Source: Rhizobium viscosum (GTDB lineage Bacteria > Pseudomonadota > Alphaproteobacteria > Rhizobiales > Rhizobiaceae). From it: DNA of 64,000 nucleotides. The translations under genes and the position numbers were made by a program. The notes below the pieces were generated by a model. It was not told the DNA's origin and did not search any database. It saw only the letters and a list, made by a program, of their open reading frames with translations. How positions within the stretch are numbered: the stretch's first letter is position 1; each line of letters opens with the position of its first letter. The DNA is taken from the NCBI RefSeq assembly GCF_014873945.1, contig NZ_JADBEC010000001.1, forward strand, positions 1,736,001 to 1,800,000, in the 5' to 3' direction. Below are positions 1 to 9,379 of this stretch, piece after piece.

Positions 1-65
1 AAGGCATGCACGCTCCAGACTTCGCGGAGGCGAGCTTCTTCCATTCTGTCGGGATCGATTGTCAT
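1..65 (-). CDS. Start of an unrecognised protein, cut by the window edge
   Basis: A leftward reading frame opens with ATG at 63-65 and stays open to base 1, giving MTIDPDRMEEARLREVWSVHA. An AGG element lies about nine bases upstream, a weak ribosome-binding site. The gene would be divergent from the penicillin-binding protein gene at 265, and the 200 bases between them would hold both promoters. Twenty-one residues are too few to assign a family. Confidence 0.4.
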   Translation of the reverse strand, partial: MTIDPDRMEEARLREVWSVHA

Positions 66-264
66 TTGCTGCCTGGATATCGCGTATCTGCCTCTCAGAC
101 GAGGCGAAGTCGCGGCCGGTTGACGGAAAAAGATAGGCAGGGGGAGTACTTGGCCATATTGGCGGTGTTCTTAACAGCCCGTTAATTCGCCGCATTTACA
201 GTTCAATCGGATAAAACCGTTGCCTGGGGGCGCGGTCTTATAGCAAGGGTTCAGCCGCTCCACG

Positions 265-2571
265 ATGGTAGCCAGACGCAGATCAGACGACAGGATCGAA
301 CCGTCCTTCAACGGCCGTGGCGGCCGTGAGGAGGATGACGAGTTCGCGCTCGATGACGACGACCGCATCGACGGGCGGCACGGTTCCAAGCGTCCGTCGC
401 GATCGCCCGCTCCCCGCCGCACACCGGCAAAGCGTCGTCGTGAGCCACGCGAGCGCGAAGGCGGCGGGCTGTTCGCGTTCCTGCGCAGGGTCGTCTACTG
501 GTGCATCGTGCTTGGCATCTGGGCCGGCATCGGTGTTGCCGGCCTCGTGTTCTATTATGGTTCGCGCATGCCGAGCGCCAGCACCTGGGCAATCCCGGAA
601 CGGCCGCCAAACGTCAAGATCACCGCCGTGGACGGCAGCGCGATCGCCAACCGCGGTGCGACCGGCGGCGAGGAGCTCTCCCTGGAGAACATGTCTCCCT
701 ATATTCCCGAAGCGATCGTCGCCATCGAAGACCGACGCTTCTATTCGCATTTCGGCGTCGATCCGTTCGGGCTCGCACGCGCGTTCGTCAACAATGCGAC
801 CGGCCAGCCGATCCAAGGCGGCTCGACGCTGACGCAGCAGCTCGCCAAAAACCTGTTCCTCTCGCCGGAGCGCACGCTCGAGCGCAAGGTGCAGGAAGTG
901 CTGCTTTCCTTCTGGCTGGAGCAGAAATACACCAAGGACCAGATCCTTGCGATGTATCTGAACCGCGTCTATTTCGGCTCGAATGCCTATGGCGTGGAAG
1001 CGGCTTCCCGCCGCTATTTCAACAAGTCGGCGCGCGATGTGAATCTCGGCGAAGCGGCCCTGCTTGCGGGCCTCGTCAAAGCGCCGTCGCGTCTTTCGCC
1101 GGCCCGTGATCCGGAGGCGGCAAATGCCCGTGCGCAGGTCGTGCTGCAGGCGATGCGCGACCAGGGCTATATCAGCGACGGCGAGATCAAGACGGCGATG
1201 TCGCAGACGCCGGCTTCTGCCCGCAGCTACTGGTCGGGCGCCGGACAATATGTCGCCGATATGGTAATGGACGAGTTGCAGGGGCTAGTCGGCGACGTGA
1301 AGGAAGACGTCATTGTCGATACGACCATCGACAAGAATCTTGAAAAGAAAGCCGAACAGTCTCTGGTCAACGTGCTCGATAAGGAAGGCGGCAAGTTCGA
1401 TGCATCGCAGGCCGCCCTCGTCTCGATCGACGGTACGGGCGCGATCCGGGCGCTCGTCGGCGGCAGGGATTATGCGACGAGCCAGTTCAACCGCGCCGTC
1501 AAGGCCAAACGCCAGCCGGGCTCTTCCTTCAAGCCATTCGTTTACGCTGCCGCGCTCGAAAAGGGCCTGACACCGGATTCCGTTTTCAACGACGCGCCGA
1601 TCCGCATCGGCAACTGGACGCCGGAAAATTACGAGAAGAAATACAATGGCGAAGTGACGCTCCGCACTGCGCTCGCAAAGTCGCTCAATACAGTGGCCGC
1701 CCAACTCGTGATGTATGACGGGCCGGATCAGGTGATCAAGCTCGCCCACCGCCTCGGCATCGAATCCGACCTGCAGCCCAATGCCTCGATCGCGCTCGGC
1801 ACCTCGGAAGTGTCACTCATGGAGCTGACGGCCTCCTATGCCGCCTTCATGAACGGCGGCTACAAGGCGACCCCGCATGTGATCCGCAGGGTGACTACCG
1901 CAGACGGCAAGGTGCTTTACGAGAATACCTACGACAATCCGCCGCGTGTGCTTTCCGAGCAGATCGTTGCCGAAATGAACATGATGATGATGGGCGTCAT
2001 CAACGGCGGCACAGGCTCGAGCGCCAAGCTTCCCGGCTGGCAGGCGGCCGGCAAGACCGGCACGACGCAGAATTCGCGCGATGCGCTGTTCGTCGGCTTC
2101 ACCAGCAATCTTGCGACGGGCGTGTGGTTCGGCAATGACGACGGTACGCCAATGAAGAAGGTGACCGGCGGCGGGCTTCCGGCCAAGGCCTGGAAGGAAT
2201 TCATGGTCGCCGCGCATAAGGGGCTTTCGCCGGCGCCGCTTTTCGGCATGGGCCAGACATTCTCCGATCCTGGCTCCAACCCTGGCGCCGATCCCGCCAA
2301 CGGCCAGCCGATGGCGCAGGCGCAGCCGGCACCTGAGCAGCCTTCGACGGTCGGGAGCATCATTTCCGGTGTCTTCGGTGGCAATGCCGACGTGAACCGC
2401 TATCCGCCGCCGCCCGGACAGCCGGTGAATGGCGGACCTGTACCGCCCGCCGATGTTGCCGGCGGCGGTTATGATGACATGGTGCCGCCCGGTGATGTCG
2501 GCGGACCGCAGGCAATATCAGGGGCGCAGTCACGTCGCACGACCCTGCTCGATCTCATCATGGGGCAATAG
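265..2571 (+). CDS. Class A penicillin-binding protein 1A (bifunctional glycosyltransferase/transpeptidase)
   Basis: This 768-residue inner-membrane enzyme polymerises lipid II and cross-links peptidoglycan in the periplasm. The N-terminus is long and very basic (residues 1-70), then comes one membrane helix (about 72-98). The GT51 glycosyltransferase domain has the catalytic-Glu motif EDRRFYSHFG, with Glu155. The transpeptidase domain shows all three penicillin-binding motifs: SSFK with Ser420 as nucleophile, SLN at 473-475 and KTGT at 597-600. The C-terminal 130 residues are Pro/Gly-rich and probably disordered. ATG 265 is the only early start that keeps the basic cytoplasmic tail. The gene is followed by a 314-base gap before dnaK, so it is probably transcribed separately. 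It is a PBP1a (MrcA-type) paralogue; which member of the family cannot be told from sequence alone. Confidence 0.93.
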   Translation: MVARRRSDDRIEPSFNGRGGREEDDEFALDDDDRIDGRHGSKRPSRSPAPRRTPAKRRREPREREGGGLFAFLRRVVYWCIVLGIWAGIGVAGLVFYYGSRMPSASTWAIPERPPNVKITAVDGSAIANRGATGGEELSLENMSPYIPEAIVAIEDRRFYSHFGVDPFGLARAFVNNATGQPIQGGSTLTQQLAKNLFLSPERTLERKVQEVLLSFWLEQKYTKDQILAMYLNRVYFGSNAYGVEAASRRYFNKSARDVNLGEAALLAGLVKAPSRLSPARDPEAANARAQVVLQAMRDQGYISDGEIKTAMSQTPASARSYWSGAGQYVADMVMDELQGLVGDVKEDVIVDTTIDKNLEKKAEQSLVNVLDKEGGKFDASQAALVSIDGTGAIRALVGGRDYATSQFNRAVKAKRQPGSSFKPFVYAAALEKGLTPDSVFNDAPIRIGNWTPENYEKKYNGEVTLRTALAKSLNTVAAQLVMYDGPDQVIKLAHRLGIESDLQPNASIALGTSEVSLMELTASYAAFMNGGYKATPHVIRRVTTADGKVLYENTYDNPPRVLSEQIVAEMNMMMMGVINGGTGSSAKLPGWQAAGKTGTTQNSRDALFVGFTSNLATGVWFGNDDGTPMKKVTGGGLPAKAWKEFMVAAHKGLSPAPLFGMGQTFSDPGSNPGADPANGQPMAQAQPAPEQPSTVGSIISGVFGGNADVNRYPPPPGQPVNGGPVPPADVAGGGYDDMVPPGDVGGPQAISGAQSRRTTLLDLIMGQ

Positions 2572-2743
2572 GGGGCAGCAGACAGTATTGAGACGGGATA
2601 AGACGCCTTGCGGGAGCACGTCCCGCGCAAGGCTCGGCATGCAAGATTTGCACGGTTTGACAGTGCAAAGCAGACCCTTTTCCGGCTACTGTAAAAATTG
2701 AATGCAACACATTCGTTTTGCTGGATTCCAGGCCATTTCTCGC

Positions 2744-2773
2744 CTTGCAGTCCAGAAAACCGCTCCTTATATA
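2744..2773 (+). promoter_or_regulatory. Probable heat-shock (RpoH-type) promoter of dnaK
   Basis: CTTGCA at 2744-2749 and CTTATATA at 2766-2773 are separated by 16 bases and lie about 115 bases upstream of the dnaK start. They resemble rhizobial RpoH promoters, which have a CTTGAA-like -35 element and an AT-rich -10 element. The rest of the 2572-2885 gap holds only an inverted repeat, TTTGCAC at 2647-2653 and GTGCAAA at 2663-2669, of unknown role. No hairpin with a T-run is obvious after the upstream gene. Confidence 0.45.
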
Positions 2774-2885
2774 CGCCGCATCACCGCAATCACGATTGCG
2801 TAATCTTAGTAGACCCATCCCGTAAGGGGCTGTCAGGGAAATGCCTTACCGGGGTTCCGACAGCTTGCTTCAAGGAGAGAATGAC

Positions 2886-4796
2886 ATGGCAAAAGTAATT
2901 GGTATCGACCTTGGAACGACAAATTCCTGCGTCGCGGTCATGGACGGCAAGGACGCAAAGGTCATCGAGAACGCTGAAGGCGCGCGTACAACCCCTTCCA
3001 TGGTGGCATTTTCCGATGACGGCGAACGCCTCGTCGGCCAGCCGGCCAAGCGCCAGGCGGTCACCAACCCTACGAACACACTCTTCGCCGTAAAGCGCCT
3101 CATCGGCCGCCGCTACGAAGATCCGACCGTCGAGAAGGACAAGCACCTCGTTCCTTTCACGATCGTCAAGGGCGATAATGGCGACGCTTGGGTCGAAGCC
3201 AACGGCAAGGGCTACTCGCCTGCACAGATTTCCGCGATGATCCTTCAGAAGATGAAGGAAACCGCCGAATCCTATCTCGGTGAAAAGGTCGAGAAAGCCG
3301 TTATCACCGTTCCCGCATATTTCAACGACGCGCAGCGCCAGGCAACCAAGGATGCCGGCAAGATCGCCGGTCTTGAAGTGCTCCGCATCATCAACGAGCC
3401 GACCGCTGCTGCTCTCGCCTATGGCCTCGACAAGAAGGACGGCAAGACGATCGCCGTCTACGACCTTGGCGGCGGCACCTTCGATATCTCGATCCTCGAA
3501 ATCGGCGACGGTGTCTTCGAAGTGAAGTCCACCAACGGCGATACGTTCCTCGGCGGTGAAGACTTCGACATGCGTCTCGTCGAATATCTCGTTGCCGAGT
3601 TCAAGAAGGACAACGGTATCGACCTGAAGAACGACAAGCTTGCCCTGCAGCGCCTCAAGGAAGCTGCCGAAAAGGCAAAGATCGAGCTGTCCTCTTCGCA
3701 GCAGACCGAAATCAACCTGCCGTTCATCACGGCTGATGCTTCCGGCCCGAAGCACCTGACGCTGAAGCTGACCCGCGCCAAGCTCGAAAGCCTGGTCGAC
3801 GATCTCGTTCAGCGTACGATCGCTCCGTGCAAGGCAGCACTCAAGGATGCCGGCGTTACCGCTGCCGAAATCGATGAAGTCGTTCTCGTCGGCGGCATGA
3901 GCCGCATGCCGAAGGTGCAGGAAGTCGTCAAGCAGCTGTTCGGCAAGGAACCGCACAAGGGCGTCAACCCGGATGAAGTCGTTGCTCTCGGCGCTGCCAT
4001 CCAGGCCGGCGTTCTCCAGGGCGACGTCAAGGACGTTCTGCTTCTCGACGTAACCCCGCTGTCTCTCGGCATCGAGACCCTCGGCGGTGTCTTCACCCGC
4101 CTGATCGAACGCAACACGACGATCCCGACGAAGAAGAGCCAGACCTTCTCGACCGCCGACGACAACCAGCAGGCCGTCACCATCCGCGTCTCGCAGGGCG
4201 AGCGTGAAATGGCTGCCGACAACAAGCTGCTCGGCCAGTTCGACCTCGTTGGCCTGCCGCCGGCACCGCGTGGTGTTCCACAGATCGAAGTCACCTTCGA
4301 CATCGATGCGAACGGCATCGTGCAGGTTTCGGCCAAGGACAAGGGCACCGGCAAGGAACAGCAGATCCGTATCCAGGCCTCCGGTGGTCTTTCCGACGCC
4401 GACATCGAAAAGATGGTCAAGGATGCCGAATCGCATGCTGCCGAAGACAAGAAGCGCCGCGAAGGTGTGGAAGCCAAGAACCAGGCCGAAAGCCTGATCC
4501 ATTCCACGGAGAAGTCGCTCAAGGATTATGGTGACAAGGTTTCCGAAGCCGACCGCACTGCAATTTCCGATGCGATTGCCGCTCTGAAGTCCGCGACCGA
4601 AGCAACTGAAGCCGACGCCGAAGACATCAAGGCCAAGACCCAGACCCTCATGGAAGTTTCCATGAAGCTCGGCCAGGCGATCTATGAAGCCCAGCAGGCC
4701 GAAGGCGGCGCGACCGATGCTTCGGCTGAGGATGACAATGTCGTCGACGCCGACTACGAAGAAGTCAAGGACGACGACCGCAAGAAGTCCGCTTAA
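2886..4796 (+). CDS. dnaK: Chaperone DnaK (Hsp70)
   Basis: This 636-residue cytoplasmic ATP-dependent chaperone works with DnaJ and GrpE to fold nascent and heat-damaged proteins. The Hsp70 signature [12 protein letters not shown] lies at the N-terminus. It is followed by the second ATPase signature ([11 protein letters not shown]), the third ([12 protein letters not shown]), the linker [15 protein letters not shown], and the peptide-binding and lid domains. The acidic C-terminus ends [12 protein letters not shown]. The start is ATG 2886 ([10 protein letters not shown]), eight bases after the ribosome site AAGGAGA. An in-frame ATG at 2841 would add 15 residues that the family lacks. Length and motifs are normal. 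dnaJ follows 82 bases later. Confidence 0.99.
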   Translation: MAKVIGIDLGTTNSCVAVMDGKDAKVIENAEGARTTPSMVAFSDDGERLVGQPAKRQAVTNPTNTLFAVKRLIGRRYEDPTVEKDKHLVPFTIVKGDNGDAWVEANGKGYSPAQISAMILQKMKETAESYLGEKVEKAVITVPAYFNDAQRQATKDAGKIAGLEVLRIINEPTAAALAYGLDKKDGKTIAVYDLGGGTFDISILEIGDGVFEVKSTNGDTFLGGEDFDMRLVEYLVAEFKKDNGIDLKNDKLALQRLKEAAEKAKIELSSSQQTEINLPFITADASGPKHLTLKLTRAKLESLVDDLVQRTIAPCKAALKDAGVTAAEIDEVVLVGGMSRMPKVQEVVKQLFGKEPHKGVNPDEVVALGAAIQAGVLQGDVKDVLLLDVTPLSLGIETLGGVFTRLIERNTTIPTKKSQTFSTADDNQQAVTIRVSQGEREMAADNKLLGQFDLVGLPPAPRGVPQIEVTFDIDANGIVQVSAKDKGTGKEQQIRIQASGGLSDADIEKMVKDAESHAAEDKKRREGVEAKNQAESLIHSTEKSLKDYGDKVSEADRTAISDAIAALKSATEATEADAEDIKAKTQTLMEVSMKLGQAIYEAQQAEGGATDASAEDDNVVDADYEEVKDDDRKKSA

Positions 4797-4878
4797 TCGG
4801 CGGGCTCGCGGCCTACGCTAGACGATAGACATCCGGCTGCTCACCATGGCAGCCGGAAATCCATTTCCGGGGCTTAAA

Positions 4879-6021
4879 TTGGCAAAAGCGGACTTTTACG
4901 AAACTCTGGGTGTAGCCAAAACGGCGGATGAAAAAGAGCTGAAAAGCGCCTTCCGCAAGCTGGCGATGAAATTCCATCCGGACAAGAACCCGGATGACAA
5001 AGACGCCGAACGCAAGTTCAAGGAAATCAACGAAGCCTACGAAACGCTGAAGGACCCGCAGAAGCGCGCGGCCTATGACCGTTATGGCCATGCGGCTTTC
5101 GAACATGGCGGCATGGGTGGTGCGGGCGGCTTCGGCGGCGGCGCCGGATTTGCCGGTGGCGGCTTTTCAGACATTTTCGAGGACATTTTCGGCGAGATGA
5201 TGGGCGGCGGCCGTGGACGGCAGCGCTCTTCGGGTGGACGCGAGCGCGGCGCCGACCTTCGCTACAATATGGAAATCTCTCTCGAAGAGGCCTTTTCCGG
5301 CAAGACGGCGCAGATCCGTGTTCCGACATCGATCACCTGCGACGTCTGTTCCGGTTCCGGCGCCAAGCCCGGCACCCAGCCGAAGACCTGCGGCACCTGT
5401 CAGGGCTCAGGCCGTGTACGCGCCGCACAGGGCTTCTTCTCCATCGAACGCACCTGCCCGACCTGTCATGGCCGTGGCCAGATCATTCCCGATCCGTGCC
5501 CGAAGTGCCATGGTCAGGGCCGTGTGACTGAAGAGCGTTCGCTGTCGGTCAACATCCCGGCCGGTATCGAGGACGGCACCCGCATCCGCCTGCAGGGCGA
5601 AGGCGAGGCCGGCACGCGTGGCGGCCCGGCTGGCGATCTCTATATCTTCCTGTCGGTAAAGCCGCATGAGTTCTACCAGCGCGATGGAGCCGATCTCTAT
5701 TGCGCCGTGCCGATCTCCATGACGACGGCAGCCCTCGGCGGCACTTTCGATGTGGCAACGCTCGACGGCACAAAGTCGCGTGTGACCGTTCCCGAGGGCA
5801 CGCAGGCTGGCAAGCAATTCCGCCTGAAGGGCAAGGGCATGCCGGTGCTGCGTTCCAGCCAGACCGGCGATCTCTATATCCAGATCCAGATCGAGACGCC
5901 GCAGAAGCTTTCCAAGCGCCAGCGCGAGCTTCTGCAGGAATTCGAGCAGCTCTCCTCCAAGGAGAACAATCCGGAATCGACCGGCTTTTTTGCCCGGATG
6001 AAGGAATTCTTCGAGGGCTGA
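4879..6021 (+). CDS. dnaJ: Chaperone DnaJ (Hsp40)
   Basis: This 380-residue co-chaperone delivers unfolded clients to DnaK and stimulates its ATPase. It has a J domain with the HPD tripeptide (in [10 protein letters not shown]) in the first 70 residues, a Gly/Phe-rich stretch, then four zinc-binding CxxCxGxG-type repeats ([32 protein letters not shown]) and the C-terminal substrate-binding domains. I place the start at TTG 4879 because it gives the family N-terminus [14 protein letters not shown] 4846, in frame, would add 11 residues with no family counterpart and also lacks a good ribosome site. It lies downstream of dnaK on the same strand and ends at a strong terminator. Confidence 0.96.
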   Translation: MAKADFYETLGVAKTADEKELKSAFRKLAMKFHPDKNPDDKDAERKFKEINEAYETLKDPQKRAAYDRYGHAAFEHGGMGGAGGFGGGAGFAGGGFSDIFEDIFGEMMGGGRGRQRSSGGRERGADLRYNMEISLEEAFSGKTAQIRVPTSITCDVCSGSGAKPGTQPKTCGTCQGSGRVRAAQGFFSIERTCPTCHGRGQIIPDPCPKCHGQGRVTEERSLSVNIPAGIEDGTRIRLQGEGEAGTRGGPAGDLYIFLSVKPHEFYQRDGADLYCAVPISMTTAALGGTFDVATLDGTKSRVTVPEGTQAGKQFRLKGKGMPVLRSSQTGDLYIQIQIETPQKLSKRQRELLQEFEQLSSKENNPESTGFFARMKEFFEG

Positions 6022-6044
6022 TCTCGACACGCATCGAAATTGTG

Positions 6045-6074
6045 AAAGCCGGAGGTTTCGCCTCCGGCTTTTTT
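6045..6074 (+). terminator. Rho-independent terminator after dnaJ
   Basis: AAAGCCGGAGG (6045-6055) pairs with CCTCCGGCTTT (6061-6071) across a five-base loop and runs into six Ts (6069-6074). It closes the dnaK-dnaJ region. Confidence 0.9.
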
Positions 6075-6228
6075 CATGTCCGCTCCAATTCGGGACAGCT
6101 GTCTCAAGCCGGGACGCTGATCGAAACGCAGATGTCTTGTGTTAACGCACAGATCCGATGGCGCTTGCAAGTTACTGAAATCCATAGTGTCTTTGGCCCG
6201 CAGTCCGGGACTAACAGAGGGTATCTCC

Positions 6229-6435
6229 ATGTCGGCAACGAGTTTTTCAAATTGTCTGTCTGAAGATGTCGATGCGTTGGCAGGTGCGCTCTATTCATGG
6301 TGCGCCGAACGCAGCATCAAGCTTCGCAGCCAGCAGGGTCTTTCGATCGCCAGCATCGCGATCGACCTCTACCACGCCGGCTATCAGACGCAGGACGCCC
6401 TGCTTGTCGCTCTGCACGAGCGCGAACTTCACTGA
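6229..6435 (+). CDS. Small hypothetical protein (68 residues)
   Basis: ATG 6229 follows the weak ribosome site AGAGGG and starts MSATSFSNCLSEDVDALAG. The protein is soluble and mostly helical, has no signal peptide or membrane segment, and matches no family I can name. It lies alone between the dnaJ terminator and the convergent XRE regulator. Codon use matches the neighbours, and the frame is well suited to this GC-rich genome, so I judge it real but unassigned. Confidence 0.55.
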   Translation: MSATSFSNCLSEDVDALAGALYSWCAERSIKLRSQQGLSIASIAIDLYHAGYQTQDALLVALHERELH

Positions 6436-6468
6436 AATCCTATCGATTCCAAGGATAGATGCGATGCA

Positions 6469-6834
6469 TCAAGCAGCGTTTTCGGTTGCCTGACCGCACA
6501 TGAGGTTGAGGATCGTCTTGACCGCCTGCTTGCCCGCAATCGAGCTCAACCTGTCAAAGCTAACCGCCAGTTCATAGGCCTCGGGGCTCAGCTCGATGCG
6601 GTTGGTAAACTGGGAAATTCCCGTGCCTTCAAATAGCTCGGAGATATCGACCCTCAGGAAGACCGCTATCTGATGCAGCTTGCTGGCAGAGACGCGGTTC
6701 GTCCCCTTCTCGTATTTCTGGATCTGCTGGAATGTAAGGCCAAGCGCTTCGCCCAGTTCCAGTTGAGAAACACGTCGGCGGGCGCGAAGCTGTCTCACGT
6801 TGCGGCCGACAATGATATCAATCGGATCTGGCAC
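6469..6834 (-). CDS. XRE-family (Cro/CI helix-turn-helix) transcriptional regulator
   Basis: This roughly 121-residue DNA-binding protein has the HTH_3 fold near its N-terminus: VGRNVRQLRARRRVSQLELG, then LGLTFQQIQKYEKGTNRVSA. It belongs to the group of short rhizobial XRE regulators with the FQQIQKYEKG signature. The C-terminal half carries no recognisable ligand domain. I chose GTG 6834 because GGGGAGAGAG sits seven bases upstream. ATG 6864, in frame, has no ribosome site and would add ten residues. It is convergent with the small gene at 6229. The regulator and the small protein gene at 7110 diverge from an AT-rich region containing paired 10-mers, which may be its operator. Confidence 0.85.
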   Translation of the reverse strand: MPDPIDIIVGRNVRQLRARRRVSQLELGEALGLTFQQIQKYEKGTNRVSASKLHQIAVFLRVDISELFEGTGISQFTNRIELSPEAYELAVSFDRLSSIAGKQAVKTILNLMCGQATENAA

Positions 6835-6898
6835 TGCTGCACTCTCTCCCCGGAAACCCTTCATTTACCATATAGCGTCGGCTGAATATCTCAACCCG

Positions 6899-6976
6899 GA
6901 AGTTGCAATTTTCAACCGACTTTTTTTGGACATTACGCCGCCAAAATAACTGTTCGCTCCACGGATTTGCAACTTC
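6899..6976. promoter_or_regulatory. Candidate operator: paired 10-bp inverted repeats upstream of the XRE regulator
   Basis: GAAGTTGCAA at 6899-6908 recurs exactly inverted as TTGCAACTTC at 6967-6976. The first copy also sits in a smaller palindrome, GTTGCAATTTTCAAC at 6902-6916. The region between the divergent genes (6835-7109) is clearly more AT-rich than its surroundings. Paired sites suit a dimeric XRE repressor that controls its own gene, but binding is inference. Confidence 0.35.
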
Positions 6977-7109
6977 TAATTATTGCTTGATGACTTAGCG
7001 GCGATGTCGCGAAAAATTGAACACCCTATAGTTGACTTCATTGTATGGGACGATAGTTACTCGCGCCGGACCCCACAGTACCGGTCAGACAAGAGGCTTC
7101 GAATACTGC

Positions 7110-7310
7110 ATGACATCCGCTCCCACCGGGAAATCTGGTGCCGACAGTATCGTCATCGATATGCGCCGCCAGAAACTGACGATGATGATCGATTCATTGA
7201 AATCGCTGCGCGGCTCGATCGGAGACCGGCCGGATCTCCTCTACTGGATCGAAAAGGCGATTGCGGAGGCCGAGGCACAGCTCGAGGCGCCCACGCCTCG
7301 CATGCATTGA
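7110..7310 (+). CDS. Small hypothetical protein (66 residues)
   Basis: ATG 7110 gives MTSAPTGKSGADSIVIDMRR and a helical, charged C-terminus with a run around WIEKAIAEAEAQLEAP. There is an AGAGG element about 13 bases upstream, farther than usual. In-frame upstream starts exist but add residues rich in rare composition. No signal peptide, metal motif or known family is visible. It diverges from the XRE regulator and is followed by a perfect palindrome. Confidence 0.5.
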   Translation: MTSAPTGKSGADSIVIDMRRQKLTMMIDSLKSLRGSIGDRPDLLYWIEKAIAEAEAQLEAPTPRMH

Positions 7311-7356
7311 CAGCCGAAACGGCTCTCAGTCTTGATATCCCTGGCGCTTCGGCTTA

Positions 7357-7401
7357 GAGCCTTTCCTGGTCAGATTGAATCATTCTGACCAGGAAAGGCT
7401 C
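7357..7401. repeat. Perfect 18-bp inverted repeat with a nine-base loop
   Basis: GAGCCTTTCCTGGTCAGA at 7357-7374 is exactly repeated in inverse at 7384-7401. There is no T-run on either side, so it is not a standard terminator. It resembles the dispersed intergenic palindromes of rhizobia in length and AGGAAAGGCTC content. Sitting between the small gene at 7110 and recF, it could also end transcription or stabilise the upstream mRNA. Confidence 0.75.
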
Positions 7402-7433
7402 CAACTGTCAGCCTTGATGTTTCCGGATATCCG

Positions 7434-8558
7434 ATGCCGCACAAGGTTGCCCTTTCCCATCTGAAGCTGACCGACTTTCGCAATTATGCGTCGGCCTCGC
7501 TTGCGCTCGACGGCCGGCACGTGGTGTTGACCGGCGACAACGGCGCCGGCAAGACCAACCTGATGGAGGCGGTCTCTTTCCTGTCGCCGGGACGCGGGCT
7601 GCGCCGCGCCGCCTATGGCGATATCACCCGCGTCGGTGCTACAGGCGGATTTTCGATCTTTGCCGCGCTTGATGGCATGGAAGGCGATGTCGAGATCGGC
7701 ACGGGGATCGATGCCAGCGACGAGGCGATGACGCGCCGGCTGCGCATCAACGGAACGACGGCAAAAACAGTCGACGAACTGACTGATCATTTGCGCGTGC
7801 TCTGGCTGACACCGGCGATGGACGGGCTCTTTACCGGTGGCTCGTCGGACCGCCGGCGGTTCCTCGACAGGCTGGTGCTGTCGCTCGACCCTGAACACGG
7901 CAGGCGGGCGAGCGACTTCGAGCGCGCCATGCGCAGCCGCAACAAACTGCTCGACGAAAGCCGTTTCGATCCATCCTGGCTTTCCGGCATCGAGGAGCAG
8001 ATGGCAAGCCTCGGTATAGCCATGGCACTCGCCCGGCAGGAAATGCTCGGCCTGCTGACGCGCCTCGTCGAGGAAAGCCGGGAGATCTCCCCCTTCCCAT
8101 CGGCATCGCTGCAGCTCTCGGGCTTCATGGATGGTCAATTCTCTCGCCCCTCGGTCGACCTGGAAGATGAGTATGCGGCAACGCTCGCCGCCAATCGTTA
8201 CCGCGATGCCGGCGCCGGACGCACGCTGGAAGGGCCGCATCGTGCCGATCTCATCGTGCATCATCGCGAGAAGCAGATGGAAGCGGCGCGCTGCTCCACC
8301 GGCGAACAGAAAGCCCTGCTGGTGGGCCTTGTGCTTGCCCATGCGCGGCTCGTCGGCAACCTTACTGGCCATGCGCCGGTTCTGCTCCTGGACGAGATTG
8401 CCGCCCATCTCGACGAGGGACGTCGCGCTGCCCTTTTCGACCTCATAGACGGGCTTGGCGGCCAGGCCTTCATGACGGGAACGGACCGTCAGATGTTTGC
8501 GGCACTTGCCGAGCGGGCACAGTTTTTCACGGTTGCCGACGGAAGGGTTTTCGAATGA
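7434..8558 (+). CDS. recF: DNA replication and repair protein RecF
   Basis: This 374-residue SMC-like ATPase, with RecO and RecR, loads RecA at single-strand gaps. The Walker A motif GDNGAGKT is at residues 34-41. The ABC-type signature lies in the region containing CSTGEQKALLVGLVLAHA, and Walker B (LLLDEIAAHLDE) has Asp320-Glu321. ATG 7434 gives the usual N-terminus MPHKVALSHLKLTDFRNYA. The stop codon overlaps the next start by ATGA, so it is translationally coupled to the MoeB-like gene. recR of the same pathway lies elsewhere in the window at 23101. Confidence 0.97.
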   Translation: MPHKVALSHLKLTDFRNYASASLALDGRHVVLTGDNGAGKTNLMEAVSFLSPGRGLRRAAYGDITRVGATGGFSIFAALDGMEGDVEIGTGIDASDEAMTRRLRINGTTAKTVDELTDHLRVLWLTPAMDGLFTGGSSDRRRFLDRLVLSLDPEHGRRASDFERAMRSRNKLLDESRFDPSWLSGIEEQMASLGIAMALARQEMLGLLTRLVEESREISPFPSASLQLSGFMDGQFSRPSVDLEDEYAATLAANRYRDAGAGRTLEGPHRADLIVHHREKQMEAARCSTGEQKALLVGLVLAHARLVGNLTGHAPVLLLDEIAAHLDEGRRAALFDLIDGLGGQAFMTGTDRQMFAALAERAQFFTVADGRVFE

Positions 8559-9379
8559 GCGATAGCGCTTCTCCCCGCGGTTCGGGGCGTGTTAGCATCA
8601 CGCCCATGGAACCCCTCAGCCCGGACGAAATCGCACGCTATCATCGCCACATCCTGCTGCCGGAAATCGGCGGCGCGGGCCAGCAGAGGCTGAAGGCCGC
8701 GCGCGTGCTTGTCATAGGCGCCGGAGGGCTCGGCGCGCCGATCCTGCAATATCTGGCGGCCGCAGGCGTCGGCACGCTCGGTATTGCCGATGACGACCGT
8801 GTTTCGCTCTCCAACCTGCAGCGGCAGGTGATCCACGATTCCGGCACGATCGGCGAAATGAAGACGGAAAGTGCTGCTATCGCGATCGCTCGGCTGAACC
8901 CACACATCAAGGTCATCCGTTTCACGGAGCGCCTTTCCGCCGATACGGCGCGTTTGCACCTCTCCGGCTTTGATCTCTTGATCGACGGCTCGGATAATTT
9001 CGATACGCGCTATATGGCGGCCGATGCAGCGGAAGAAGCGCGTATCCCACTCGTGACAGGTGCCGTCGGCCGCTTCGACGGATCGCTGACGGTGCTGAAA
9101 CCCTATGAGGCTGCCGAGGACGGTACGCAGAACCCCAGATATCGTGATCTCTTTCCCGAAGCACCACCGGCCGGATTGATCCCCGCCTGCGCAGAGGCCG
9201 GGATCATTGGCGCATTGACGGGCGTGATCGGCACGATGATGGCCATGGAGGCGATCAAGCTCATTACGGGTGCCGGCGAACCGCTGATTGGCCGCCTGCT
9301 GCTCTATGACGCCCTGTCCGCCCGTTTCGATACGATCCGCTACAAGCGCCGACGCGCGCGGCAGAGCCGGACCGCATGA
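8555..9379 (+). CDS. moeB: MoeB/ThiF-family adenylyltransferase
   Basis: This E1-like enzyme probably adenylates the C-terminal Gly-Gly of a small sulfur carrier (MoaD or ThiS) in molybdopterin or thiamine synthesis. It has 274 residues. The nucleotide loop GAGGLGAP is near residue 53, and DRVSLSNLQRQV and DGSDNFDTRY are ThiF-family motifs. The segment IPACAEAGIIGAL keeps the conserved Cys. The four cysteines that bind structural zinc in E. coli MoeB are absent: the first pair reads PRYRD instead of CxxC, and the C-terminus has no CxxC. ATG 8555 overlaps recF; ATG 8606 is an alternative that loses 17 non-conserved residues. Specificity (MoeB or ThiF) is not settled by sequence. Confidence 0.88.
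   Translation: MSDSASPRGSGRVSITPMEPLSPDEIARYHRHILLPEIGGAGQQRLKAARVLVIGAGGLGAPILQYLAAAGVGTLGIADDDRVSLSNLQRQVIHDSGTIGEMKTESAAIAIARLNPHIKVIRFTERLSADTARLHLSGFDLLIDGSDNFDTRYMAADAAEEARIPLVTGAVGRFDGSLTVLKPYEAAEDGTQNPRYRDLFPEAPPAGLIPACAEAGIIGALTGVIGTMMAMEAIKLITGAGEPLIGRLLLYDALSARFDTIRYKRRRARQSRTA

Noticed and set aside
2790..4502. 570-codon frame antisense to dnaK
   Set aside because: Long antisense frames arise from the third-position GC bias of this genome; the dnaK frame has full family motifs and the antisense protein resembles nothing.
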